Shown piece after piece: positions 16,571-28,000 of a DNA stretch of 64,000 bases; the stretch's first letter is position 1, and the number at the start of each line of letters is the position of its first letter. This DNA comes from a virus, in IMG/VR virus record IMGVR_UViG_3300032326_002451, positions 1-64,000 of that record. One strand, given 5' to 3'. The position numbers were made by a program, and so were the translations under genes. The notes beneath the pieces were generated by a model, which made no database searches, had not been told where the DNA came from, and was given only the letters and a program-made list of their open reading frames with translations.

Positions 16571-16573
16571 ATC

Positions 16574-19500
16574 ATGTTCCAAAAAATTTCAGCTACACCT
16601 AAGTTCAAAAATCCATTTAGCAGGACTCCTAAAACTCCAGATACTCCTGACACCCCTGAAACACCAGATCCAAAGAAAGTAAAAGAAACAGATCCATTCA
16701 AATCAGGTGCACAGGCAGCAGCAGCTGCTGCCGGAACTGGTTTGGTTATCAATAAATTCCAATCTTTGGGTGACTCAAAAAATGCCGCTGATCGATTAGT
16801 TGGTAAAGTTCTGGATATGTCTCAGGAACAAGGTAAAAACGCAGACAAACTGGCTGTTGAATTAGGTGAAAGAGAAGTATTAATTTCACAACTTTTAACA
16901 AGTATGCCAGAAGATTTGTTGGCAAAATACTTTGATGAGTTTTTATTTAAGAAAGATATACCTTGGACTGCTACAAGAGAGTTTATGCAAAAAGCAGTAA
17001 ACGCAGAACAACAAGGTGCAGAAGCTGAAGATGTTTTGGATTTTGCTTTAGTATTTTATGATAAAAGAAGAAATTTTGGAAATACAATAACAATTATTGA
17101 CATGGCTTTGGATTTACAGCCTCAAATGAGAAATGTAAATATTTTTAAAGCAATGAAAGGTAGCTTACAAGGCACAAGAGAAGCTGCAATTAGTTTTCTG
17201 CTTATTGGTCCAGAAAATATTGATAAAACTATTGTTCTAAATAAACTATTGGGAATGGTTTTAGCAAGAGGTGCTGAAGATTTAGAAGTTCTTAGAAGAG
17301 AATTTCAATTAAGCAAAGATCAGCTTCAAAGAAAAAGAGAAGTTGGAGACAGATTCAGAGGCATTTATGACGCAATGATGTCTATGGAATTTCAAAGTGC
17401 TTTAAAAAGAAATGTACAGTTCGTAACTGAACAATTTGCCTTGAGCGTTAATGATCCTCAAGTACAATCATTTGCCAAAATTCTATATGATATCAAACTT
17501 GGACAAGAATTTAGAAGTGAAATCTTTGCCTCTCTCGAAGGGAGGCAGACTGCAGAAACTACTCCAGGTTTAGCAGAACAAAGCAGAGTTACCCAAAGAA
17601 GATCAAGTTCAAAAAACAGTAGATTTGTTATTGCGCAAGAAGCACCGAAAAAAGCTCAAACTGTCAACCCAGTGTTTTTAACTAACTTTAGTAAATACCT
17701 TGCAGAACTTATTAAGGTTGCTGAAGTTTTGAAAGTTAGAATTGCCAAGGCAACTGGTAATGATATTCAGATTGCAAACGAAATTAAGGGTTTAGTTACA
17801 ACCGCTTCAGACAGCCTTAAAAATGCTCAAAATAAGATTAGTGTTGCAGATTTCAGCACTGTATTTGCCTTTTACTTAGAAGCATTGAATAAGTTTGAAG
17901 CTGTAAATGTAGTGTTAAAACAAAATCCAGAAAAAACTGCTTCAAATGTAACAAATGCAACAAATTTTAGGTTTGCACAAAACCCAGTCAATAATCCACC
18001 AGGAGTTGCAGTTGGTGTTACTGGTCCAACTTCAGGAGCTGGAGGTGGGAATGGAGAGTTTTTATCAGACGAAGCAAAAAAAATAGCAGATACAGTTTTC
18101 AAAGGAGTAGCTGGTGTAACTGGAGTTGTAGCTTTAGCTACAGGTGATTTCAAGTCTGCGCTTGCAGCTGGTACTGCACTATTTTTGCAGCAAAAAAACA
18201 AAAATGCTCTTGCAATTGCTAACACTGCTGGAATTGAACCTCCAAGAGATTTAACTCCACAATATGTTCTGGATGATGCTGCAGAAGCACTGAAGGCCCT
18301 CGGAGCAAATCTTCAACAACAACAAGAGTTTGTTGCCAATGATCAGTTTATTAAACAAGTTAGTTCAACGATAAATGTCATGGAAAGAAGTTTATTGTTG
18401 GTTATAGATGCACAAGTAAAGACTGCTGATGGAAGTACAGAAACACCACTTGAAAGTCCAGAAAAAGTTGATAAGCTTTACAGAGATTTCATGGCGTATT
18501 TGAGACAGGCAAATGACTATTGTTCAAGGCAGATTGATTTAGTCAACACACTTGCTAAAAATACTAATAATCCAACAGTTCAACAAAAGTTAGGTTCAAT
18601 TAAGCAATACCAAGCAATGGTTCAAGCAAGTGTTGAAGAGATCAGATCTAAAATATCTGAATATGCTTCAATAACAGAAATCATTTCAAATGTACAAAGT
18701 CAGAAATTCTTATTACTTAAAATAAAAGAGCTTATTCCTCAATTAGATAAGTATCTTGCAACAGGATTATCAGTTGCAGATGTGCTTGGTTCTGAAGGTG
18801 GGGTTCTTGGCAAAATCAAGGATTACATAAGTTTTGAAAGAGATAGCTATAATAAACTTTACAAAAAGTGGAGTGAGTTGATAGCTAAGTTTCCTAACCT
18901 TAGATATGACAATGTAACATCCCCTGAAAGACCACCAGTTCAACAAACAGCTAATGTTCCATCTTCTGTTGCACCTAATCAAACTCAAACAGTTAGTGAA
19001 GGTGTAAATGTAGATCAATCTGGCAACATGAGTGAAGGTGGAGATATTCAAGGATATCAAAGATCAGCAAGTGTTCAGTTTTCAAACCTATTGTTTGAGA
19101 AGAAAATTGTAACTTCAGCAACAGATCCTGGACAGCAAGCTAAATATAATTATTATATTACAAAAATGAATCAGCCAGGTATGAACTATCAAAATCTTGT
19201 TAGAGCTTTAGATGGCGATATGACATTTGTAGATGCTAACTTAAAGCTTCTTGCAAGAAATGCTATATTAGCAAAGTCTGTACCACCAATGGCTCAATCT
19301 TTAATCCCACAATATGAGGGAAGTGTTTCAGATGCTCAAGGTAGAAATGTTTCTCCAGGAACTCTTCAAGCTCAACAAGCAGCTCAGACAAATCAACCTG
19401 TAGGACAAACTGCTAACCAAGCAACTCCAGCACCTCCGGCTTCTCAAGCAGGCGCTGGAGTAGGATCTACTGTGCCTGGAAGACAACTCTCTTCTGAAGC

Positions 19501-19948
19501 TGAAGTTGATAGATTTAAAGATCTTAAAAACGTCTATAAAGAGTTTGAGAAACAGTTTGGCAATTATGGAATAATGCCAAGCGCAAATACAGTTGAATAT
19601 GATCCAAAAAGAATGATTGCAAGTATGAGAGCACAATTGCAAAAAGTTTTTGAAAATATTCAAGTGATGGAAAAAATTTATTATCAACTATTACAAAATC
19701 CACAAGATTTTGGAGGCATCATACCAGCATTGAAAAGAGCATCTACAAAATTTGTAAAAGTTTCAGGATTCAAGAAAGTTGAAGAATCTAAAGAAGTAAA
19801 AAAAGCTGATGAATATCTTGAAGACTATTACAATAACGAAATGGACTACGCACCTTACGGAACAGCTTTAGAGCATCCACAAGAGAATAGAAATAAATTA
19901 ACAGACGAAATCAAAGTTCATAGCACAAGCAAGTTCAAGAAAATCTAA
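16574..19948 (+). CDS. 1124-residue helical protein, tape-measure or internal virion protein candidate
   Basis: The sequence begins with a Thr-Pro-Asp-rich spacer (residues ~15-35) and an Ala-rich patch (AAAAAAGTG near 50). Long predicted helices follow over most of 80-470 and 570-800. A hydrophobic Gly/Ala/Val segment at ~517-550 (GVAGVTGVVALATGDF) resembles the hydrophobic stretch of many tape-measure proteins. Two Gln/Pro/Ala-rich linkers occur near 800 and 930, and the C-terminus is charged. It lies upstream of the hub-like gene, as tape-measure genes do. It could instead be an internal head protein. There is no lytic transglycosylase or peptidase motif. The antisense frames opposite its repeats are composition artefacts. 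Confidence 0.35.
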   Translation: MFQKISATPKFKNPFSRTPKTPDTPDTPETPDPKKVKETDPFKSGAQAAAAAAGTGLVINKFQSLGDSKNAADRLVGKVLDMSQEQGKNADKLAVELGEREVLISQLLTSMPEDLLAKYFDEFLFKKDIPWTATREFMQKAVNAEQQGAEAEDVLDFALVFYDKRRNFGNTITIIDMALDLQPQMRNVNIFKAMKGSLQGTREAAISFLLIGPENIDKTIVLNKLLGMVLARGAEDLEVLRREFQLSKDQLQRKREVGDRFRGIYDAMMSMEFQSALKRNVQFVTEQFALSVNDPQVQSFAKILYDIKLGQEFRSEIFASLEGRQTAETTPGLAEQSRVTQRRSSSKNSRFVIAQEAPKKAQTVNPVFLTNFSKYLAELIKVAEVLKVRIAKATGNDIQIANEIKGLVTTASDSLKNAQNKISVADFSTVFAFYLEALNKFEAVNVVLKQNPEKTASNVTNATNFRFAQNPVNNPPGVAVGVTGPTSGAGGGNGEFLSDEAKKIADTVFKGVAGVTGVVALATGDFKSALAAGTALFLQQKNKNALAIANTAGIEPPRDLTPQYVLDDAAEALKALGANLQQQQEFVANDQFIKQVSSTINVMERSLLLVIDAQVKTADGSTETPLESPEKVDKLYRDFMAYLRQANDYCSRQIDLVNTLAKNTNNPTVQQKLGSIKQYQAMVQASVEEIRSKISEYASITEIISNVQSQKFLLLKIKELIPQLDKYLATGLSVADVLGSEGGVLGKIKDYISFERDSYNKLYKKWSELIAKFPNLRYDNVTSPERPPVQQTANVPSSVAPNQTQTVSEGVNVDQSGNMSEGGDIQGYQRSASVQFSNLLFEKKIVTSATDPGQQAKYNYYITKMNQPGMNYQNLVRALDGDMTFVDANLKLLARNAILAKSVPPMAQSLIPQYEGSVSDAQGRNVSPGTLQAQQAAQTNQPVGQTANQATPAPPASQAGAGVGSTVPGRQLSSEAEVDRFKDLKNVYKEFEKQFGNYGIMPSANTVEYDPKRMIASMRAQLQKVFENIQVMEKIYYQLLQNPQDFGGIIPALKRASTKFVKVSGFKKVEESKEVKKADEYLEDYYNNEMDYAPYGTALEHPQENRNKLTDEIKVHSTSKFKKI

Positions 19949-19956
19949 TGAATTAG

Positions 19957-19962
19957 TATAAT
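19957..19962 (+). promoter_or_regulatory. -10 box TATAAT, N7, ATG (near-leaderless promoter candidate)
   Basis: TATAAT ends seven bases before the ATG at 19970. A poor -35 (TTCAAG) lies 17 bases upstream of it. No Shine-Dalgarno is present. It would provide an internal promoter within the 37-kb plus-strand block. Confidence 0.45.
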
Positions 19963-19969
19963 TAATTAC

Positions 19970-20923
19970 ATGGAAGATGAAAGCATTAGTTTTTTGAGAT
20001 ATGTGAAAATAGCTCAAGATTCTGATGCTTTTTTTCATTCATCACAGTTTTGCCCTTTTATTGAAATCCAATTGTCCACAGCTCATACTAATTTGCCATT
20101 AGAGGCAAATTACTACACAGCCGGAACGACAAATGATCCTGAAGATTACAATTTACCAGAAACAAAAAATTCAGTAAATCCTAAAAAATTAATAAGAATT
20201 AATCCATTTTCATCAAATTCAAGTGATGAAATTTCTACATATGAGTTTGGTAGTGATGAAGAAATTATTCAAGAAGAAGTTTATGAACCTTTTGTAAATG
20301 ATGAAGCAAAAAGATTATTAGCATACATAAAAAACAAACCAAAACAAAAATCCAAAATTTCTGGTTCAAGTTTAGTGCTAAGTGAATCAAACTTTAGTGA
20401 ACATATCTTTGAAATAAGACCCAGACTTGAATCAGAAAAAGGAAGTTTTTCTTACGAGGAAAATGATAACGTAACTTACAGCAATGGATCAAAAGAAAAA
20501 TCTGATTCAATAAAGCAAGTCAATAACAAGACGGAAAACATAAATAAAATAAATAATACTCAAGAATTCTATACTGATATCAAAAATCAAAGAATAGAAT
20601 ACAATTCTGGAGATATCAATTACGACTTAAATAATCAAAGTTTTTCAACCAACATTGATATAAGTAATAATTTTAATACCACTAATATAGTAAACGAAAT
20701 AAAGACAGAAATTATAAATGAAGTAAATTCAAGTATAACCAAACTTGAAAATACTTTTATCAATCAATCTGTAACAAGAAATGACATTGTAAAAGTTGAG
20801 AATAACATAGTTAAAGTTATTGAAGAAAAAATGGTCGAGAGAGAATCAAAAATTTTAGAAAAGATTGAAGAAAAAAATAAAAAGGATTTGAAATCTTTTT
20901 CAAGAGATTTTTTAAATAGTTGA
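19970..20923 (+). CDS. Asn/Glu-rich protein with C-terminal coiled coil
   Basis: 317 residues. The N-terminal ~60 residues look folded (SFLRYVKIAQDSDAFFHSSQ). Residues 60-235 are Ser/Asn/Glu-rich and probably disordered. Residues ~235-310 form a strongly charged heptad-like helix (VIEEKMVERESKILEKIEE). The family is not recognised. It lies between the tape-measure candidate and a 1388-residue structural protein, whose ATG follows its stop by one base. A tail-assembly or oligomerisation role is possible. A TATAAT box directly before the start suggests it can be expressed independently of the upstream gene. Confidence 0.5.
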   Translation: MEDESISFLRYVKIAQDSDAFFHSSQFCPFIEIQLSTAHTNLPLEANYYTAGTTNDPEDYNLPETKNSVNPKKLIRINPFSSNSSDEISTYEFGSDEEIIQEEVYEPFVNDEAKRLLAYIKNKPKQKSKISGSSLVLSESNFSEHIFEIRPRLESEKGSFSYEENDNVTYSNGSKEKSDSIKQVNNKTENINKINNTQEFYTDIKNQRIEYNSGDINYDLNNQSFSTNIDISNNFNTTNIVNEIKTEIINEVNSSITKLENTFINQSVTRNDIVKVENNIVKVIEEKMVERESKILEKIEEKNKKDLKSFSRDFLNS

Positions 20924-20924
20924 T

Positions 20925-23900
20925 ATGCCAAAAAACTTACTAAATGATCGAGACATTGAAGAAATTTACGTAAATATACTGCCATCTCAACTTCAATTTC
21001 ATTATATTGATTATCATTACACAACAAGAATAGGAGCAGCATATACAAGACCAGCATACATTCCTGCGGGATTGGCTCCAAGTTATGTTTTACCAAATAC
21101 TATTGAATGCATTGGTCATTGGAATGATGCTGGTTTTAAAAGTATTGTGTTCGTTGTAAAAACTAATCTTACAACCACAGCGTTACTTACACAATATTTA
21201 GGTTACGTTCCATTTAATAATCATACAGTAGCAATGTATGATTACTTCATGACTGTTCAACTCAATACCGGATTTGGAGCTGCAACAAATAGAGTATACA
21301 CAATACCACTCCATAGAGGTTTCTCAGCTCACCAAAGAACAGTTGGAGCAACACAAGTATGGGTAGGTGACTATTTAACCACAGTAGCTGCTCCTGCTCC
21401 AGGGGTCTACGAAAAAGTTATTTCTTTAGGAATAGAATATTCTTATAGACCAGTGAGAACTGATAATATCTATTCAGATACAAAATTTGTAACAGTTGAT
21501 AGCACTCAAGTACCTCCTAAAAAGTATTTAGATATATATGAATCAATCAATCCGCCGGTAAGCTCAAATTTTTCAGTCAATGTCGTAAGCGGTAATGCTA
21601 CTAATACTTTTGGAGTCATAAATAATATACCTTCAATTGCTCAGCTACCTCCAAATTTTGTTCATCAAGGAACATTGGCCTTAAGTAGAACAGCTGGTCG
21701 TTACTCAATAAATTACACTTTTAATGGGCCAGCAACTCAAATAAACAGAGCATCTTATAGCATTGGATTTTTATTTAGATTTACTGGTGAAGATTTTAGA
21801 GCTTACAATGCTGCGTTGGGTGTTTGGAACTATGACACGAGAACATCAGGATGGGATTATTCAAATGGTGGCAGGTCATTAAGAGGAATACTTAATCTTA
21901 ATAATGCTGGATTTGATAATTTCTTGCTTCAAAATAAAAGCACTTTAAGGAGTGCCTTTGTCACTGCAAATACTGCAACAACTATCAGTGTAGCAAGAAC
22001 ATCAGTGTCAGCAACAGATAATAGATCTTTGCCTTTTATAGACTTCAATATAACAGGAAGATTTTCAAGAGGATATGCAGAATTAACTGACGCTACAGGC
22101 TTCGCTGGAATGAACCTAACATTTCCAAAAATTGTTAGAGTTGTTCCACAGTTGAAAATATACGATAAAGATCATGTATTCACTAATGATAATATCTACT
22201 ATGCAATTAGATGTCCTTTAGGTAACGTAAATAATGATCACATTCCATCTTTGTGGAATGCTTCTCAGACTTTATCATTTACAAATTACGATTCGAGGGC
22301 TTTTGTTTCTCAAGCTACAAGATCATTAGCTAATTATCTTGCACCAGGTTCTTCAGTTCAAGTTTTTAATAAAGCTACACAAAATAATTATCTCGGTAGA
22401 CAACTTGTTACAATTGACCTTGATGCTCGTGTAGGTGGTTCAAGAACTGCAGCTCTTTTGAATACAAGAGATTCATCCATTGATGCTCCTGTTTATATGC
22501 GTGGGCAAATGATTCCAGCAATGACATACAATAGGCCAACATCATTAAACCTAAATTCTATATTCAATGTTGTCAATCTAACAAGTGTTCCAACAAATTC
22601 AATGAGTGGAATTTACTTAAATGCTTATAGGTATTTGAGATTTAGTGTAAGAGCAAGTCCTTCACTTGTAGTTTTGACACAGCCTTATAGATTGACTGTA
22701 TGGGAGTCTGCAGGAGATAAAGTTATTGAAAAATACTGGAATGGCACCATAACTTTATCAAGAACTGTAAATACGACTGCTGTTATTGATCTTTTATTTC
22801 CAAATTATCCTGGTTTGGAAATAGATACTCAAGATGACCCTTACCCAAGATCAAGAATTGCTTTAGATCCAAATGAGAGAGTCAACAATGTATATTATGG
22901 ATGCAATAGGGTCATTAGAATTGATTTAAGTTCAAATGGAAATGTTTTCGATCTTACAAATTATTTATGTGAGGCTGTAGTCAACACTACCACAGCAGCA
23001 GATGTTTTAAATTTTGTACCATCATCTGGTAGTGATTTGAATTTGAAACAAATAGAGGTTTCATCAGTTGCAAATAACATAACAACATCTAAATTTGGAA
23101 GACGTTTTCTTTTAATGAGGCATGAAAATAAACCAGAAGAAGAAACAGATATAGTATATACATCTATTGGCGGTCAAACTACAAATATCAACTTGACTGT
23201 CTTGGAGTTTGTAAATAGATTAAATTCTCTTCATGGTTTGAATTGTGTATCTTTGAATAACAATTTGTTAGCAACTTATATGCAAGGAGTTCATTGGAAT
23301 TTTTCATCTACTACAAATATCAACAATACTTCAATTTCAATAAACTCAAATGCTGTTCAAACTATCAACGCATCTGACATTTATCATGGAGTATATTTAG
23401 ATTTCCCTCCATTTATTCAAGATTTTAACAACCATGCAATAGCTGATACATGGCTGAATCAAGTCAATCCGCTTAGGAGATTGGAGTCTTCTACAGTTCA
23501 CATGGAGATAAGAGCTTATTGCAATTTAAGAGGATATGCTTATGGTTCTCAAAGTGACGCATCGAATAGACCCTTAGTTGGAACTGCTAAACTTTTTAGT
23601 GGAGAAGTAACTGTATCCCCAACATTAGGCGGAGCAATAAAATCTTCTACCTCTCCTACTATAAGTAATGGTTTTATTCTTAATGGATTTTATGCGACAG
23701 GTAGACCAAACGTTTATTCACCATATGATTATTTGAATTCACAAAATAACGTGGTTACTTTATTTGCTGCTAACATACAAGTTGGAAATTATAGAACTCC
23801 AGCTAAATTTCTCCCAGCTAAAATAACAAGAGTTTCGCTTGGTTTCGTTCAATCATATATTGTAAATCCATATGTCAGTTTAGCTTCCGGATACAATTAT

Positions 23901-25091
23901 GTGTCAGCAACTGAATTAACTACAAAAAATCAAATAATTGTATGTCTTGGTCAAACATTTAATTCTTTATCTCCTTACATTGCACCAACCACAGTGACAA
24001 ATGCAAGACTGTCTGCAGACGGAACAATAAGAATATTAACAATCAATTCTTATGATAGTCAGGCTTATGACTTGAAACCAACTACTAATGTAACAACAAC
24101 ATACAAATATGGTTTTAATCCTAACCTTATTATTAAGAATAAGTCTTTTGACTTGACAAGTAATTTATTTTCTGAAACTTACTACAACAATAATATTTCT
24201 AACACCATTGCTTTCAATAATCCATCTTTAGTTGATGAAAATAGTTGGTATTACTATGACGATCCTCAGTATATTATGTCAAAAAGTTTTGCTTACACTG
24301 AAAACAATACATACTCAACATCTGAGTTTAGAAATGATTTATTTTGTTTAGGCACACTTAGAAATACTTTATTTTTGCAAAAAACATCTTTTGATAGAAT
24401 TTTACAAATAAACAACACAGCAGCATATAATGCTTTACCATTTGCACCAGAAGAAGTTTATTTATTAGATGGTGCTAACTACACAGGTACAGAATTTACA
24501 GGAATTATTTCTTCTGGAACAAACTCTGGGACAGTAAATAAATCAGGATCACTTGTTCAGGTTGATGATAATACATTAATTGCATTTTATAACCTTTCTG
24601 GTGATTTACTAAATATCTATTATAGATTTGTTGATTATGGAGTTATTTCAAACAGGACTTCAATTGTAAATACAGGATCTGTTTCAACAAATCCACAAAC
24701 AGCTTTGTCTAATGTTTCAGTAATTCATGATCCAGATGCAAAACTCTTAAGACTTGTGTTTATGACATCATTAACTGTTGCTGGTACAAATTACAACAAT
24801 ATAATTTACACTGAAGCTCCTTATATTGACGGGGTCATATCAAACCCATTAAGGTATCACCATGTAGCTGGAAATTATATAAATGGGCAATTTGTAGTAA
24901 ATAATTTCTTCTATACATCAACCAACAACGATAATCAAGTTTTACCTTATCAAAAACCAGGCATAGTTGTTTACAATAATTCTGATCAAAAAGGGCAGAT
25001 TGGAATATTTTATGTAAATAACAGTGGAGCTCTGTGTTCTACAACCATAATTCCATTCGTTTCAACTGATCCAAAAAGTGAGTTTATTTAA
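20925..25091 (+). CDS. 1388-residue virion structural protein
   Basis: Asn/Thr/Ser-rich, almost wholly beta, without signal peptide or membrane segment. No domain is recognised with confidence. The last ~200 residues (IAFYNLSGDLLNIYYRF, then VSVIHDPDAKLLRLVFMTS) have a repetitive blade-like pattern that might be a partial beta-propeller. It starts one base after the preceding stop without a ribosome-binding site, and its stop overlaps the next ATG by one base, so it is probably translated by coupling within the block. Position just before the hub-like gene suits a baseplate or tail-tip protein. Confidence 0.5.
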   Translation: MPKNLLNDRDIEEIYVNILPSQLQFHYIDYHYTTRIGAAYTRPAYIPAGLAPSYVLPNTIECIGHWNDAGFKSIVFVVKTNLTTTALLTQYLGYVPFNNHTVAMYDYFMTVQLNTGFGAATNRVYTIPLHRGFSAHQRTVGATQVWVGDYLTTVAAPAPGVYEKVISLGIEYSYRPVRTDNIYSDTKFVTVDSTQVPPKKYLDIYESINPPVSSNFSVNVVSGNATNTFGVINNIPSIAQLPPNFVHQGTLALSRTAGRYSINYTFNGPATQINRASYSIGFLFRFTGEDFRAYNAALGVWNYDTRTSGWDYSNGGRSLRGILNLNNAGFDNFLLQNKSTLRSAFVTANTATTISVARTSVSATDNRSLPFIDFNITGRFSRGYAELTDATGFAGMNLTFPKIVRVVPQLKIYDKDHVFTNDNIYYAIRCPLGNVNNDHIPSLWNASQTLSFTNYDSRAFVSQATRSLANYLAPGSSVQVFNKATQNNYLGRQLVTIDLDARVGGSRTAALLNTRDSSIDAPVYMRGQMIPAMTYNRPTSLNLNSIFNVVNLTSVPTNSMSGIYLNAYRYLRFSVRASPSLVVLTQPYRLTVWESAGDKVIEKYWNGTITLSRTVNTTAVIDLLFPNYPGLEIDTQDDPYPRSRIALDPNERVNNVYYGCNRVIRIDLSSNGNVFDLTNYLCEAVVNTTTAADVLNFVPSSGSDLNLKQIEVSSVANNITTSKFGRRFLLMRHENKPEEETDIVYTSIGGQTTNINLTVLEFVNRLNSLHGLNCVSLNNNLLATYMQGVHWNFSSTTNINNTSISINSNAVQTINASDIYHGVYLDFPPFIQDFNNHAIADTWLNQVNPLRRLESSTVHMEIRAYCNLRGYAYGSQSDASNRPLVGTAKLFSGEVTVSPTLGGAIKSSTSPTISNGFILNGFYATGRPNVYSPYDYLNSQNNVVTLFAANIQVGNYRTPAKFLPAKITRVSLGFVQSYIVNPYVSLASGYNYVSATELTTKNQIIVCLGQTFNSLSPYIAPTTVTNARLSADGTIRILTINSYDSQAYDLKPTTNVTTTYKYGFNPNLIIKNKSFDLTSNLFSETYYNNNISNTIAFNNPSLVDENSWYYYDDPQYIMSKSFAYTENNTYSTSEFRNDLFCLGTLRNTLFLQKTSFDRILQINNTAAYNALPFAPEEVYLLDGANYTGTEFTGIISSGTNSGTVNKSGSLVQVDDNTLIAFYNLSGDLLNIYYRFVDYGVISNRTSIVNTGSVSTNPQTALSNVSVIHDPDAKLLRLVFMTSLTVAGTNYNNIIYTEAPYIDGVISNPLRYHHVAGNYINGQFVVNNFFYTSTNNDNQVLPYQKPGIVVYNNSDQKGQIGIFYVNNSGALCSTTIIPFVSTDPKSEFI

Positions 25092-28000
25092 TGTCCATTT
25101 CTATTCCTGACGACAGAGAACTAAAAATAGATGTCAGTTTATCTGCTATCTATATGCCAGAAGTAGGTCAAGCCAATGGATATTATTCTGTTTTTAATTT
25201 TGCGCCTGATCCACAAAATCTTAGATCCCTGAACTACGATAATAAAAACAATAATCCTAAAATAGTTTTTGATTATGCTGGCAACCTTGGAACACCTCTA
25301 ACTCAATATGCAGATTTCAAATTGGGATCAAGAGTGAAATTTGTACCATCTTTACAAAATGCTCATGTTTTAGAACCAATTACACACCCAACTGCATCAT
25401 CATGTACTTTTGCATTTGGAGGAATAATATCAGATACTGTTCATCCTATTTTTACAATGTTGAAGGGTCCAACAAATGCTGACTATACTCAATTTCCGCA
25501 GTATTCACCAGTAAGAGCTTCAACTGTTTCAAATCTTACAACTTTAAATTTCAATTATGATTTTAGTGACTTAGATAATTTTAAACCCTTAATTCCATTT
25601 ATTAGGGAATATTCTTTTTCATCTGGTGGTAATAACTTTTCTCCAATTCCACCTTATACCAATACTATAAGATTTTCTCACTGGGTCATGTTTAATAATT
25701 TAAATTCAAATGGCCCTTATGCAACATATAATATCTGGAATTTAGTAGATAGCAATGAAGTCCCAAGATCAACATCGGTTAGAGAATACGAAGGACCTGT
25801 AGGATCAACAGTTTCCGGAAAAAGCAATGCATCAATAAAGACAATAAGAGATGGAATAAATGGTGCAAGATTATTTATAGATTCTAAAGGGAAAGGTAAA
25901 TCTTGTGTTGTTAAGAGGATTTTTCCAACATCTAAAGATGTTATTTTCAACAGCCCATTTATATTCTTTCCTTCAAAAATAAGAAATGCTCAACAATCGA
26001 ATATTGGATATCTTGTATTAAATGGTGAAAAGATAACATCAGTATCTGGAGCTAATAATGGATTTCATATTCAATTATCTAATCTGAACGCATCCTCATC
26101 AGATTCAAACATAAGTATTATTTATGAGGACAAAGCTCCAAAAGATAACACTATTTATTCAGTGACTATCAATCTTACTCCTAACTCTTTACCTCAAATA
26201 ATAACCAAATATAAGAAGAATAATGTTGATTTGTACTATCAATATTCTCAAATAAAAGCTCCTTTATTTGATGGTAAAGCTACATTAGGCTATGATATAT
26301 TTTTACACTTTGTTGGTCCTGTGATGCTAATTGGTTTCACAAGTGACCAATCAAATTGGAATGCAATTTATCCTGAAGAAATTCCATCAACTACAGATGT
26401 TTCACCAAATCAACCTATTCAAGATAAAGCAAATATTGAGCATTATTTTGGAAAAGATACATCGTATATTAAAATACTATCTACTAATTCCAGTTATGAA
26501 ATGCGATACTCAGCAATTTTATTCAACAACTATGCTAAGCCATCAACTGTTGTAGATAACAATTATGAGTTAAGAAACTTCATTTCACCTACTATTTTGA
26601 GTAGCTATGTCACTTCTTTTGCTGGTGTAGAATTGCTCAATACTAAAAATCAAATATTAATGACATTTACTGCTCCGCAAGATAAAAAATCTCTTATAGC
26701 TGCCAGTAATATTGAGAATACTTTCCATTTGGCTAAATATTTTGGTGTTAATGGCTTTAGATACAATTCTTTACCAGATAAGACAATATCAGCTATGCCT
26801 GACTGGAGATCATTCATCCCTGCAGATTTAGCTACAAACCCAACTGATTTTGTATTTAAACAAATTGCCACTTCTGTAGATGCTAACCCACCATTTGTCA
26901 CTAAGCAATATTCTCAATCATGGGGTAACTTATTTTTCAATGGAACTATTGAAGGCCCAGCATTTTTAAGTTTAGAATCACCGGCTCAAAATACATTTAA
27001 AACTGTAGATTTTTTATATCCAATTGTCAAAGGGAATCTTACTCCTTGGGTAAACAATATCTCAGTCAGTTGCTCCACAGATTTACAAAATTTTTCATTG
27101 ATCAGGAAAACATCTACTATCTCATTGACCAACTTAGACACAACTCCTGAGGGATTGAGATTGCTGGAACTTATGGAAAAAAATATTTTAGTAGTTACAG
27201 TAAAAGCTGGATATGGAAAAATTGGAGCTGACAGTACTTATTTTCAAGGAGTAATCAATGCAGTAACTACCTCACGCACTGGTAGTAAAAGCAATACCAC
27301 CTTAGAGTGTCAAGATTTAGGAAATTATATTTTAGACAATTTATATTTTGACTACATTGTGCCTTTTGGAAATAGAAGTATCAAGACATGTATCCAAGCT
27401 GTAATTAATTTCTCAGGGTTTTCAAAATATTACACAACACAAAATGAAAATCTTATTGGTGGATTAAATCTTAGAATTGTCAACAACCCAGCAGCTAACC
27501 AAGACGCAATAAGAGCTACAAACTTAGATAAAATTGGTGAAAAATTACAAGTATTTTTGACAAAGTTAATGACTTTAGAACAATTACCAACTTTTAGATG
27601 GCAAGAAGATTCTGGTTTTGTTCTTGATGCAAGATACGCAGATGCTAACATTGATCAAGATTTAAAATTTGTTGGATATGATGTAGACACAAATCAAACA
27701 TACAATCTAAGAACAACAGGTTTAAATAGTAACAATATAAATATTAGTATTCCAGATTGGCATGGATTATTGTCTGGTGATTTCAATGTCTCAACAAGAT
27801 TAAGTCCATTGTCTTATCACATATCTACCTATGGATTTACTTATGAAGGTTTGATTGAACAACATACAGATCAAAAATTTCATGATTTAAAAATGTCTAC
27901 AAATTCATTAAATAGTGTAGTCAACGCAGTAGTAAGTACTGATCCTGTCATACCAGCTTCATATGTAGGTTTTAGAAAAAAAGTTATTGATAGTTTGGAA

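Noticed and set aside
16525-16752. Minus-strand frame with Gly-Val-Ser-Gly repeats
   Set aside because: It is the antisense reading of the Thr-Pro-Asp-rich spacer at the start of the 1124-residue protein. The repeat is a composition artefact.
17872-18225. 117-residue minus-strand Ala/Pro/Val-rich frame
   Set aside because: Antisense to the Ala/Gly-rich hydrophobic part of the 1124-residue protein; no start signal and no independent support.
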